The notes beneath the pieces are model-generated. The model was given only the letters and a program-made list of their open reading frames with translations. It was not told where the DNA came from and searched no databases. This document shows positions 1-15,058 of a stretch of 64,000 nucleotides of DNA, in pieces. The stretch covers positions 4,127,678 through 4,191,677 of the forward strand of contig CM074809.1 of NCBI GenBank assembly GCA_037447605.1, read 5' to 3'. Every line of letters begins with the position of its first letter. Position 1 is the stretch's first letter. The stretch comes from Zygnema circumcarinatum. Lineage: Eukaryota; Streptophyta; Zygnematophyceae; Zygnematales; Zygnemataceae. Position numbers and translations under genes: made by a program.

Positions 1-3000
1 CTATTCGCTGGAACAACTCAACATCATACTGCGTGACTATAGAAATAGCCCGACCAGATCTGCCTGCCCGAGCTGTTCTTCCAACTCGATGAATATAGTC
101 CTGCAAGAGTCATCAGAGATAGCCTCAGCTACATGGAGATTGTACATAAGGTGAAGGAGTGTATCTGATTGGTGGCAGCACCACAAGCAGACACAAACGA
201 TTAGTTACAGGCGCCGGGGTGAGAAAGAAGACTGAACAAACGGCACACAAAGGACGTGATCAAAGTTGAACATTTCGATCATTCTGTTTGGAAGCGAAGC
301 GTGTCAGCTATGTATCCCTGCCAATATGACAGGCTCTAACCTTCCCTAAAAGCGGTTGAGTTCAAACCTTCGAGTTTGTGGGTATGTCGTAGTTGATGAC
401 AACGTCTACAGACGAGATGTCCAGGCCTCTGCTGGCAACATCAGTGCAGATGAGGATGCTACGCTCACCCGCCTTGAACTTTGCAAGAGCCCCCAAACGC
501 TTCGGCTGCATCACAATCACACGGAAGTCTACGACGTGGGTCAACAATGGAAGACCAACAAAAAAAAAAAAAAAAAAAAAAATCAGACTCAGAGTTTAGA
601 ATCAACCACTGCACAAAATCTCCTGGAAAGCATCTGAAACATTCCCCAAACAATACATCATGATATGGCGTCTACCATAGAACTTTACTGAACCTATCCT
701 TATACACGAGTCATGCGTCGGATGGATAGGCTTGGCAGTAGCGTGAGCCCTAGTATTGAATCGTTCATTGTACAAGTCAGTCGCCCCCTACTTGGCCTGC
801 CCGCAAGTTTCCTTGCGCATGAAACCAACCTGACTCATCTGCCCGCTGATGGGAATCGCCTCAAAGCCCAAATTCCGCAGCAGGAGTGCCACTTTACGTG
901 TTGCCTCACATGTGCGCGTAAACACCATGGCGGTGGTCCCCGCTAGCTCGTTCAGAGTGTAAGTCAAGTAGCAATCTTTGTGCTTTGCTGGCACAAACAG
1001 ATATTGTTGCCGAAGAGTCTCCACCGTGGAATACTTGGAGGACACTTCTACCTGATAATGGGAGATGACAGGCTGAGGTGAGAAAGGAATCAATATGATT
1101 CGATAGTGTAAACTGTGTACATGCTACATTCCTGTTGCTGTGCACAACACGATTGCTTCAGAAAAACCCTCCATTCCGATCGACAATCGCGATGGGCTTG
1201 TATAGTGCCACTATACTTCAAGAAACGGACAAACCGATTCTGTTAATTAGGATAATGCAAAATGAGGGACTATAACAGCAAGAGTGCTGCCGTTCGCCTT
1301 TTGGTAGCATATATCCACTTCCTTACCTTCACTGGGTTCTTCAGGCATGCTCTCTGCAGCTTCGCCACCTGTTACCCAACACGAGGGAGACTCATGTTTC
1401 ATATTACCTCCCAACATAAGGAAAAGCCTCGAAAAACCACAAGTGCACTATGACGCCCCTTGCAAGAATGACAGGTTGCCTCCACTCACACAAGTTGAAT
1501 ATGCTAAACTAATTACTAGAAACGTGCAGCCCCTTTTGTGCAGAAAAATGCATACAAAACGCCGGTCACAAAGAACGTGTATTGGCCGTCTCTCCTCGTC
1601 CTAAACGAAGGTCTTTCAATACTTGGCAATGAGTGACTGGCACCTTAGGATGACTTTCCATCCTTGTCAGACAGAACGCCCACAACACAGCCACTGCAAA
1701 ACCAAGGTACTTGCCTTATTTGTCATTGTAGCTGAAAACAGATAAGTTCGACGGTCTTTCGGAACTGCCTTCAGTATCTCGTCAATCTCCGCTTCAAAAT
1801 CCATATTAAGTAAACGATCCGCTTCATCCAGAACCTAACCTTAAGCAAGATTCCCACTTTCATTAGCACCACTTTCGTAACTCACTGCATTCAGTCCACT
1901 GCTGGAAATTCAAGGAGTAGTATTTGAAGAGGAATATGCTCCAAGAAATTTCCCAGCCCTGACAACTTCCGCCATCCCAGTCACTCACTAGATATTTCAA
2001 AGTCCGTAAACTGAAGCCTTTGGTGTTGCTGAGATGGTCCACGAGCCGGCCTGGAGTGCCCACCTGGTGCCCCGCATGAGCATCCCATAAGAGCCTCCGA
2101 ACACACGTACCCTAAAACCCCTGGAGACCCTAAAACCCTACAACCCCTAAAGACCCTAAAACCAATGACATCCCCGCGACCTGCTCTCAGAAGAGCATTT
2201 GCAATTTCATCCGTCCTATTCAGATTTGGCACAATACTATTTGGCCTAATGGGGCCACTGAGGTTTATCAGGCACTAGAAAGTCTATTTAGACGGTAATA
2301 ACGGTATGGGTAGAAAAGCACGATCAACAAAGGATAAATAATGACTGCGTGCAAACAATCAAGCTTTGACGTTTCTTGAAAGGCTTAGACTTCCTTACTA
2401 CAATATGGGGTCGCTTTGCCAGTGCTATAGCTTGTGCCATCATGTCGATTCCACCAACCACCTGCACTCCAAACACGAGACAAAATTCATACCTCATCAC
2501 AGTTGAAAGTGGGAAGGAAAAATGACTGTTTCGATGCCAGCAGTTCTTGCTTAAACCTTTTCGACTAAACCCACAACAACCTTGAAGCAGGGGGTTTCAT
2601 CGTCCACTCTTTAATTGGAAAAAAAAATAGGGTAAAACCTACGCGGAAAGTGATCATCCTACTAAAGCCTCAATATGCCGCAACTGAATCTTCAAAACAT
2701 TTTGCGAACGATACAAAGGGGCCATCGGCAACAGAGAGGGCACAGTGCGCTTACAACTGCACATTTCAAACCAATGCTCGCCCCCAAAGCTTCGAACTGC
2801 TCTGCAATTTGAATGGCTAGCTCTCTGCCAAATGAAGCCATCACAAACAAACAGAGCCCAACACTGGCAGCTTCAGGTGATGATGCAAGACCTACACCCA
2901 CATCAGGCTTCCGAATACAATACTTGCGCATTCATGAAAACAAACAGACTGCCGCGAAAACACGAGACAATATCAATCGTTACTTCATTGAATTTGCTTC

Positions 3001-4020
3001 CATGCTAGCTGTTTGACCAAGATGCGATGGCAAGAAAATTCCAAAGGATCGGAAATTTCTTGCGAATAAGAAGGACGAGCGAATCTTAGAGGAAAAAATA
3101 AAAAAAACCTTTAAGCATACAAACAGAGCAAAGTCAGAAAAATTGTATGGGACTGCGCTCACCTCGTTGGAGACAGCACACACGCAAAAAGCTGTGAGGG
3201 CTTCTCCAACAGAGCATGCATTATTGGCAGAGCAAACGCCGCCGTTTTACCGGAGCCAGTTTGAGCAAGCCCAATCACGTCTCTTCCTGCACACAAAACA
3301 AATTTTACTCAGCAGTTTACGTTAGACATATCAACCAATTTTCGATCTTAAACAATGGCTCTCCCATAGACAAGAACTTCGAATTTTTCATGCTACGAAG
3401 TGCTCAGGGTGACAAGGTGAGTTGGCGATGTTTTCACTTGCACATGGGGAGATATTTCAAGCATCGTTCAAAAAGTTTAGAATCCCCAGAACTGAGACAT
3501 CGTCTAAAGTTGCGGCAAAATAAATACATCTCAAACAACTTGCTGTTTCAGCTCTAGCTGAGTGCGAGTCGTTTGCCATAAAAACCGACGAATGGACCGC
3601 TTAATTGTTGTACAACTCAACGACACAAGAGGAGATGATCAGATAGATTACACAATCAAAAGGATATGTAAAGTATATGCAACGCTCACACGCAACTTTA
3701 AGTATTGATTTCAAAGTTACGACCCTAGTTATTCTAATGTGGACCGGAAAATGTTTGAAAAGAAGGTTGTAATATCATTGCTTCATACGGAACGGGCTGG
3801 AAGTTGTAGGACAACAACAGGTGCAAAAGGGCTAACCTTGAAGAGCATGCGGAACTGCCTGAACCTGTATGGGGGTCGGACGCTTCCACCCCAACGCTTC
3901 GCAGGCCTCCGCCAGCTGCCTGCTCATGCCCAGAGCCGCAAAAGCATCCACCGCAGTTTTGGCCGCGGCCAAGGCACTCTCCACCTTCTCAACACTCAAC
4001 TCGGAAGGGGTGGCAGCCAT
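1..4020 (-). CDS. DEAD-box ATP-dependent RNA helicase, DDX47/Rrp3 type (3' partial)
   Basis: Nucleolar DEAD-box helicases of this family act in 18S pre-rRNA processing. Exons on the minus strand: 4020-3837, 3286-3163, 2824-2755, 2461-2399, 2063-1989, 1834-1715, 1368-1327, 1051-830, 505-368, and 100-1 running off the window. The model stays in phase for 379 codons. Visible motifs in order: Q-motif context ([10 protein letters not shown]), motif I AQTGSGKT, Ia SPTRELA, Ib TPGRL, II VLDEAD, III FSATMT, IV region [37 protein letters not shown]. The pattern of conserved segments (ALRNLGF-like, GQMSQ) fits DDX47/Rrp3 (Arabidopsis RH10 group) better than other DEAD families. The start is the Met of MAATPSELS. 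The intron after 1715 starts GC instead of GT. The C-terminal tail lies outside the window. Confidence 0.93.
2100..2170. repeat. degenerate CCCTAAAA telomere-like tract in helicase intron
   Basis: Four or five imperfect copies of CCCTAAAA/CCCTACAA/CCCCTAAAG spaced by a few bases. The unit resembles the TTTTAGGG or TTTAGGG telomere type, unlike the TTAGGG run at 4216. It lies in the intron between helicase exons 2063-1989 and 2461-2399. Confidence 0.6.
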
Positions 4021-5066
4021 GGCGGTCGTTTTGAGCACTCTAAGCGGAAAGAACAGGCGAGAGAGAGAGAGGTAGGAATAGAGGGAGCGGGAGGGAGAGA
4101 GAGAGAGGAGAGTGGGCGGCGGATGACTACTGTGGCGAGGAGCGCAGGTTTCTGCGGACAATGACTGCCGCTCCTGCTCCTGCTGCTTCAGCTCCGCGAG
4201 CGGGCGAAGGCGGCATTAGGGTTAGGGTTAGGGTTAGGGTTAGGTTAGGGCCCTCGTCCCGTACGGACTCACCTTGCGAGCCGTACTGCACGGCAGCTTG
4301 CAGTTCACGCGATACGATACGATGCGATAAGAGGTTAGATACGATACGGCGCGGGCCGGCCCCATCCCGCAAACCACTGAGGGGGCGCTGAGGGAGGGAG
4401 GGGGCCCTGCCGTCAGTCCCTGCGCGGGTACCGTAGGCAGGCCCAGGGAGGGAGGGAGGAAGAGAGGGAGGGAGGCGGACTACGGCGCGCTGAAGCCTGT
4501 CACCGCTGCCAGCCACGGATGGATGGACGGAAGGATGCATCGATGGATGGATGCATGCATGCATGCACGCTCCGGCCACCAAGGCAAGGCAAGGTTCGGC
4601 TCCCCGAACCGCGATGGACGGGTCGCCACACTTGTACAGCCTATCGCGGAGTGAGAATCTGAATTACGCTGTTATGGTGGAGGCAGGCACTGGCATACTC
4701 TACAGCAGCACGCTTTGTTCTGTGATGGAGTCTCATTCATGCGGTTAACAGATCCAGGATTCAAAATTAAAATTAAAATTAAAATTAAAGTTAAAGTGCC
4801 AAAAGTTAAAATTCGCAAGGAGGAGAGATTGGAACGGTTGGTAAACATATCCCAAACAAAGAGCACTTCAACATGACCCCATTCATTAAGTACACCGCCA
4901 TTCACAACCACATGCCTGGCCTGGGACAGAACATCCAAAACCCTCCACCCCGTTCCACGTTTCATGGGATCAACCCATCAGCTCATGTATTAAAGTGCTG
5001 CACTTAATGATGACATTCCGTTTGAGTTTCCATTAACCCTGCATCAATTTGTCGAAGTGTTGCAGC
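4021..5066. other. intergenic region between helicase and RPS20
   Basis: Besides the TTAGGG array it holds GATACG-type repeats (about 4309-4350), GGGA-rich DNA (4390-4475), a GGATG/GCATGC simple repeat (4517-4570) and an (AAAATT)n run (about 4762-4795). No ORF here shows protein-like sequence. It should contain the helicase promoter and leader and the RPS20 3' region. Confidence 0.6.
4216..4250 (+). repeat. interstitial TTAGGG array
   Basis: Four perfect TTAGGG units, one TTAGG and one further TTAGGG. It lies about 200 bp upstream of the helicase start codon. Read on the minus strand it is a run of CCCTAA, so it could also act as a telo-box-like promoter element. Most land plants have TTTAGGG at telomeres, so the six-base unit is notable. 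Confidence 0.8.
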
Positions 5067-6275
5067 TTAGGTGTCCATCACCGTCACCTCCACCTCTACA
5101 CCGGGTTCAATGCTGATAGAGGTGATCTGCTTCACCACTTCCGAAGGACTGTGAAGATCGATCACCCTCTTGTGGACGCGCAATTCAAAGCGGTCCCACG
5201 TGTTTGTTCCTGCACGGATATAAGACACAATCAGCCATGACGCGGATAGCCTACATGTCTCATAATGACAAAGTCTCTGCAGTTCACAAGCAATCTAGTC
5301 AGTACAGATACCTTCCTCTCGTGTTACCAAACAAGTTAAAGTCATAAAGTCTCTCGCGGCGCCAATTCAGATATGTCAGGACAAGAGGCAGAAAAGCCAC
5401 CCCTAACCTGCCAGCCAACTTTCCTTTCACTTCTCATGCATATAGGAGGCTTCTTCTCTAGGGAAGTAGAAAATTTAGTTTAGAACAAAAAGGCAGAACG
5501 CATACACATACAGTGTTGGCAAAGAAATTCAACAGAAAAAGAGAGATCAGGTGAACAAACCTTCTCCGCAAGGGGACTTGCGCGTGGTGTGATGAAGCAC
5601 CTTTGTGGGCATTCTCACAGGGCCCTTCACCTTCAGCCTCTTGTCCTTAGCGCCCTTCACAAGATCAGCGCACACTGTACAAACATGCAACAATGATATG
5701 TGAATATCGACTACATCTGTGAACCCATCAGAACATAGAACGTTATTGTTCAAAATACCCTCATTCATACGGCTAGAAAATTGCAACCAAGGAAAACCAT
5801 GATTCAGAGCATTAGTAACCGTCACAAGCTACCAAATCCAACAGAAATACACTGTCTTGAATACTAACCGGGCCTCCATCCAAGTGGGCAAACAAGTCCG
5901 ATAAAAGAAAGACAAAAAAGAGCAGAGCATGTCTTTCCCCGTAGAAAGACATGCTCTGGTAACCTCACACTTCATGGACACCGAAGAAGTCTACCAGTTA
6001 CGTTTTCTCGTTCTCCCCGCTCACAAGCCAAAAAAAAAATGTAGTGCCCCCCCAAAATTTCAGGTTTTCCTAGTTTTGAAAAATCACAGTCGCCTGCAAA
6101 CCGAAATAAATCCATTGGACCCCAAAATTCAGAACCGGCTCTGTTCACTGTAGTCACCTTTCTCAAGGTTCTTCACATTGTTCATGCATGACAGCGTGAT
6201 GCGAATCTTCTGGATGTTGTCTGTCGACTCCTCAACTCCCACCTTGCCCGGCTTCAAAGGAGCACCCGTCGCCAT
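5067..6275 (-). CDS. RPS20: 40S ribosomal protein S20 (uS10)
   Basis: Component of the small cytosolic ribosomal subunit. Coding exons on the minus strand: 6275-6158, 5674-5561 and 5209-5067, giving 124 aa, the usual length for eukaryotic uS10. Conserved segments seen: IRITLSC...VKNLEK, the KGPVRMPTK loop, [18 protein letters not shown], and a C-terminus ending in VTVMDT. A further intron lies in the leader: the acceptor sits one base before the ATG (intron about 6277-6678), with a leader exon from 6679 upward. Telo-box-like aaaccct sequences lie in the leader intron (about 6430-6442), as is common for plant ribosomal protein genes. Confidence 0.96.
5923..5958. other. perfect 15-bp hairpin inside RPS20 intron
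   Basis: The arms cagagcatgtctttc and gaaagacatgctctg are exact reverse complements around a 6-base loop. The hairpin lies in the intron between 5674 and 6158. Function unknown; it could fold in the pre-mRNA. Confidence 0.85.
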
Positions 6276-6276
6276 C

Positions 6277-6678
6277 CTGCAAGTCAATATCACACCGCAT
6301 CATGTCACTGTGTCACACTACCAACCAATTGCAACTAGAAACTCTTGAAGCCAACCAATACCAGTCACAAATCACAATACATAACCCCTATTTCTCTACT
6401 TATACTTCTCGGCTTCTTTTTAGGAGAACATGCAAAACCCTAGTCGGCCGCTTCTAGAACTTCGAATTTTGCTTCACCCACTGATACCGCTAGCCAGAAA
6501 ATCAAGTATGAAAAAGAAATCAACCAAAGAATCCTGCTCAGAAACCCCACATCCACAAACCTAGCTCTCTGCAACCCTAACACTCATGTTCCGCGAATAA
6601 CATAGACCATTCGCCTCCTCCATTCCTCACCTATCTGCCGTATCTACGTCCGTTTGCTATGCACGAGCCCGTACATAC
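6277..6678 (-). other. leader (5' UTR) intron of RPS20
   Basis: On the minus strand a donor AAG/GTATGT at 6679/6678 and an acceptor TTGCAG at 6277 bracket a ~402-bp intron that ends one base before the RPS20 start codon. Leader introns are common in plant ribosomal protein genes and often raise expression. It contains the motifs CAAAACCCTAG (near 6430) and CAACCCTAAC (near 6575) in plus-strand reading. Confidence 0.65.
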
Positions 6679-6719
6679 CTTGAAGCGGCCCCCGAGACAG
6701 ACGCCGGCAGAGCGGCCGC

Positions 6720-7550
6720 TTGCTGAGGGGCGCTGCGTGCTTGCGGCGACCGAGAAAGAGGACGAGCAAGGGGCCGGGCCGCGCCTTTACTCCCCCGCCC
6801 GCCTGTACGAACGGACGGATTAGGGCTAAGGGCCAGGGAAGTGTAAGTGTCGTGTAAGTGTTAGAATTCCAAAAATCAAAAACTTAAAAGACAGACCGTT
6901 TTATAAAACACTTTTAGAATGGCCGTACAATAGTACCGCCATACGGTCGTACGGCAGCCTCTCTGACGGAAGCCCGTCAGCTGTACGTCTGCTAGGTTTG
7001 CATTTGCGTTTCTTTGCGGTGGTTGCGGTGTGCAACCGAGTCACGCAGCTCGTCGCACGAGACTTCAAGCAGAGTGTGTATAGGAGAATTACGTTACTTC
7101 CTCTCAAAATTCGCAGAAATCCTCAACGATTGTTGTCAATAACACCATATCCAGTGCGAGGGCATGCAGAGACGGGTTTGTTTGACTGCTGTAGCAGACC
7201 GTGAGCATTGTGTAGCCGACGACGAGAATCCATTTTGAACAATTAACATCGCCATCGGATGTTGTTGACCGCATGCATTGAAAAAGCGCCACAAACATCG
7301 CTGAATGGTCGCATCAGAGAAGAATTGTGAACTCAACCATAACCTACAAAGTAGAAGAACATCTACAAAATTTAATATGCAAAGCAAACAAGGCGACTTC
7401 TGCCTCCTAAGGCCTCTATTGACCGACCTGTCTGCCTGCCGCTGCTCAAAAGGCACAATAGTGCAGCTTGCGAGCCCCCTCTTCCCCCGATCTAGGAGAA
7501 CCCCTCGAGGTTTTGCCTAAGCAGAAGCTCCGAGGCTTGTGGGTGCCGCC
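6720..7550. other. intergenic region with GTACGG-rich patch
   Basis: Contains the probable RPS20 promoter (GC-rich near 6700-6820), then a stretch rich in CCGTAC/GTACGG, including the palindrome-like ccatacggtcgtacgg near 6940-6955. No convincing coding sequence. The segment nearest 7550 should be the 3' UTR of the solanesyltransferase gene. Confidence 0.45.
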
Positions 7551-11854
<4,304 letters not shown>

Positions 11855-12678
11855 GCCTTCCAGAAACCAGCCAGCAGGAAGCGGTGCTCTAAATACGGAC
11901 GACTGCTGTCCGCGCCGAGGCGAGGGCTGCTGCTGCTGCTGCTGTTGCAGTGAGCGCGTCTGAACCCCGCTCGCCTGCCTGCTGCGGCCGCGACCCAACC
12001 CTAACTACGGGCGGGCGGGCGGGCGCTATAAGGCGCCGGCGGACGCTTTGAGTGGCCCTTTCGCGCTGCGGCTCGCTCGCTCAAGAGGTGATGGCGCCCT
12101 CCCCTTCCCTTCCCTCCCCTCCCCTCCCCTCGCGTGCTGTCGCCATGGAGGCCTGCCTGCATCCCCTTGTTGTGCTTTTGCCACTCTCCCCCTCCTTCAT
12201 CCTTCCTCTCATCTCTCCTCTTTCGTCTCTTCGGCTCTTTGTCGCTGCGCTTCCGCTCTTCTCACGGAAGTAACGGAAGGGCGGCGACAGGCTGCGTCGC
12301 TCTCTGCCAACCTTTACTCCCTCACTTTCCCTTCCTGCTCTCCTTTCTGCCTCGCTTTCTCTCTCTTCTCTGGCTCGCTTGCGCTCTCTCCCTCTGTTTC
12401 TGTTCTCTCTACTGTCGTTTTTCTCCCCTGCCACCTGCTTTCTTATCTTCTTTGTTTCCTTTTTCACTTCCTATCTCGTCGTCCTCTTCCCATGTTTTTC
12501 CTTTTCGTCAGGATGATACCTGGAATGTGCTAGACGCCGTTCAGAAACCTGATTCAGGTCTTTTAGTGTTCATCTTTCCTTTTCTGATGTTGGTGGAAGC
12601 CGGGTCCTGCTGTGGCGGGGTATCTTCTTTCAGAGCATCCAGTTGCTGGACTACTCGTTGTGAGGAAGCACAGACGAG
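11855..12678. promoter_or_regulatory. shared upstream region of HST and RPS29
   Basis: 824 bp between the two divergent start codons. A telo-box aaccctaac lies at about 11997-12005. Next come GC-rich tandem GGGC units and gcgctataaggcgcc (TATAAG, about 12024-12038). A long pyrimidine-rich stretch (about 12090-12500) on the RPS29 side is probably leader or leader intron. A CTG run is at 11929-11945. A bidirectional promoter is an inference from arrangement. Confidence 0.5.
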
Positions 12679-13655
12679 ATGGGTCACGCGGCAGTATGGA
12701 ATTCCCACCCAAAGAAGTATGGCCAAGGTGCTCGGCTCTGGTGAGTCAGCCCTAAAACCTGTGTAAGCCGAAACGATTTGCATGTCTACCGTGTACAAGA
12801 GAGTTCCTAGTCAGTCTATTCTTTACACTTTCTTTTCCGTTCTAACCTTTCTGATATTGTCTCTCGTTCTCTTGTGAACGAAGATATCAAAATATATTGA
12901 ACCCCCGTGGTTTCGTTTCATGTAGAGGCATTAATCTTAGAGATCACATGCACTCGCGTTGCTTGTGCCTACCTCCTTGTTGTTGATGTATAGGGTTCGC
13001 ACCAACACTTGTCAGGTCTTAGAGCCCTGCCTTGCATGTTAAAAATTCTCAATTCAGAACAGTCTTTAAGAGTATGTGAAGGGTTTCACGTATGAACACA
13101 CACAAGCTGCTTGGTGAAGGGAACGCGAAAGCCACTTTACGAAGAAGGAAAACTAGTGCTGTCATCTATGTATCTCGTTATTTCGGGTCTACAATCAAAG
13201 GCTTCCTACCGTCTGCAGTTACTCTTAACTTTGCACAGCAAAGTCAGTCATGGTCTAGATGAATCAGCCATTGTTTGGCAGTTCTCCTGCTGACTTTTGT
13301 ACGTAATCAGCATATGGAGTTAATTGCTTGCATTGTGTTTTTGCAGCCGGGTCTGTGGTAATTGCCATGGACTGGTCAGGAAGTACAGCCTCAACATTTG
13401 CAGGCAATGCTTCCGCATCTATGCGAAGGACATTGGTTTCATCAAGGTGTGTTTGGCATTCCTTTTTTCCTTTTTCCACTTTTCGTGGCGGTTATTAGAT
13501 GCCTGAAAGTTGAACATGTCATTCCAAATTGGGGTGCTCCCGCAATGTTACTCAGTGTCAGAGTATAAGTGTGTTTATGTCCTAGCTAGGCGTCTACCTC
13601 TACTAGTTAGTTATAATGAACATTGGGGAAGGATGCATGGTTGCAGTACAAGTAA
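12679..13655 (+). CDS. RPS29: 40S ribosomal protein S29 (uS14)
   Basis: Small zinc-binding protein of the cytosolic 40S subunit. Exons: 12679-12740, 13347-13446 and a final exon of only nine coding bases (13647-13655, Tyr-Lys-stop), giving 56 aa, the standard length. It begins [20 protein letters not shown]; the zinc ligands CRVC and CRQC are in place, followed by AKDIGFIK. The terminal Tyr-Lys replaces the usual Tyr-Arg. Introns have clear GTGAGT/TTGCAG and GTGTGT/TTGCAG borders. The small size explains why no long ORF marks the gene. Confidence 0.94.
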
Positions 13656-14399
13656 ATTTGGCTGCGGATCACGCACGCAACGAAGGCATTATGGGGGTCC
13701 CATGATGAAGTGGATGAGACTGGTGGCTGGTGCCGGAAAGTCGCGGCAAGGGGGTGGCGAACGCAGAAGTCCTTCCCTTGCAGATGGCTTTCAGGGCCGA
13801 GACAGCGCTGGGCGGAAGTAGTTTCAAAGAAGCTTTCGTTGAGGTGCATTTGTCGTAAATTCAAACACATTTGTCTACTCCAAGAGGATGAAGGGTTTGA
13901 AGTGGAGGCGCTTGGCGTAATACTTATTGCATGTCTTATGCTCGTGTTCACTCCCTCTTGTATTCAGCCGCTTTTGATCTCGCGCACTTTCAATTGTTCG
14001 AGAGCTACTCATGGTCGTGCTATCAACTCCGCGTTTGGAAAGAGAACCACGACACGTTTGAAACAATGCAAAAGTAATGCATGACCTCGTTGTAATGATT
14101 AAGCGGATACAAATTTGCTGCAAGCTGCCTTCACATGCCACGATCAAAACAAATCATTATCGCTGAAGACATTGTCGTTTCGATTTCGGATTATTCCTAA
14201 AAATTTAAAGACCTTCAGAAAAATTGCAAATACAACACAAGCTCAATCCACTGTCGACAACTATACAAAACTTGCAGACGGCAAGTGCTGATGACTATAG
14301 CAGACCGTGGACCCCAGGAAGGACTGTCGACACATCACCTTCCACGCATCCTCCTTGCTCTACCTCTTTATTTTCCAATTTCTCCCAGAGTCAACCGCC
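13656..14399. other. convergent 3' region between RPS29 and the 14.4-kb gene
   Basis: Contains the 3' UTRs of the two converging genes. No protein-like ORF and no clear repeat recognised. Confidence 0.5.
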
Positions 14400-15058
14400 T
14401 CATTTTTGCTTCTCCAGCCTTTTCAACCCCTCTTTTATCATATTGAGCTCCTTCTTAATCTCCGCTTTTTTCAAGTCCACGAGCTTATCTCTTGTCTGTG
14501 CACGTAGATCCGCTAACTCCTTCTCAAGCCTTTGCTGAGTAAGGGCAAGCTCATCACGAGCTGAAAGGACGATCCCAGAAGCAGCAGCAGTAATATCCGA
14601 TGGGGTTGGTAGAGCGGACACCACTTCTGGTGGCACAAAGCTGGGAGGTGGCTTCGCTGGCTCCGCTGGGCCAAGAATAGTTGTTCCAAGCTTGGGATCT
14701 ACTTGCGTGACATAATAGTAGGAGCCAGATGCAGCCAAGCCCGCTGCTAGGAGGGAAAGCAAAACAGCGTTTCCTCCACCTGAAGTATACTTTGCTGAAG
14801 GTGAACCTGCAGCTCCTTTTCCCGCTTCCGCATGCAGCACTCGCGCCTGTTATACAGCGCAGTTAGGCAGGTTAAGCTCGGCTAGCATTTGTAGAAGCTG
14901 TAGGTAAGTTGGGCCAACAATGTAAGTTCAGAGAGTGCAGGCAGGCAACCAGGGAAAACCTGAGAGGAGAACGACGCTGCTGCACCGCTCCTCCTCACAG
15001 CTTCACTCCAGTTCCGAGCAGATGCAATGATTAACTGCCGGCTCCGGCCACTCGGCAT
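14400..15058 (-). CDS. small mitochondrial-type membrane protein with C-terminal coiled coil, function unknown
   Basis: Two exons on the minus strand, 15058-14960 and 14846-14400, in phase, 181 aa. The N-terminus (MPSGRSRQLIIASARNWSEA...) is rich in Arg, Ser and Ala with almost no acidic residues, like a mitochondrial presequence. A hydrophobic span around residues 56-72 (NAVLLSLLAAGLAASGSYYY) is followed by a Pro-rich linker. Residues about 127-181 form a charged heptad-like helix ending LKRLEKQK. This layout (presequence, one membrane span, coiled coil) resembles the N-terminal half of MIC60-type cristae proteins, but the length is far shorter and no diagnostic domain is visible. I do not recognise the family. 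Confidence 0.7.
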
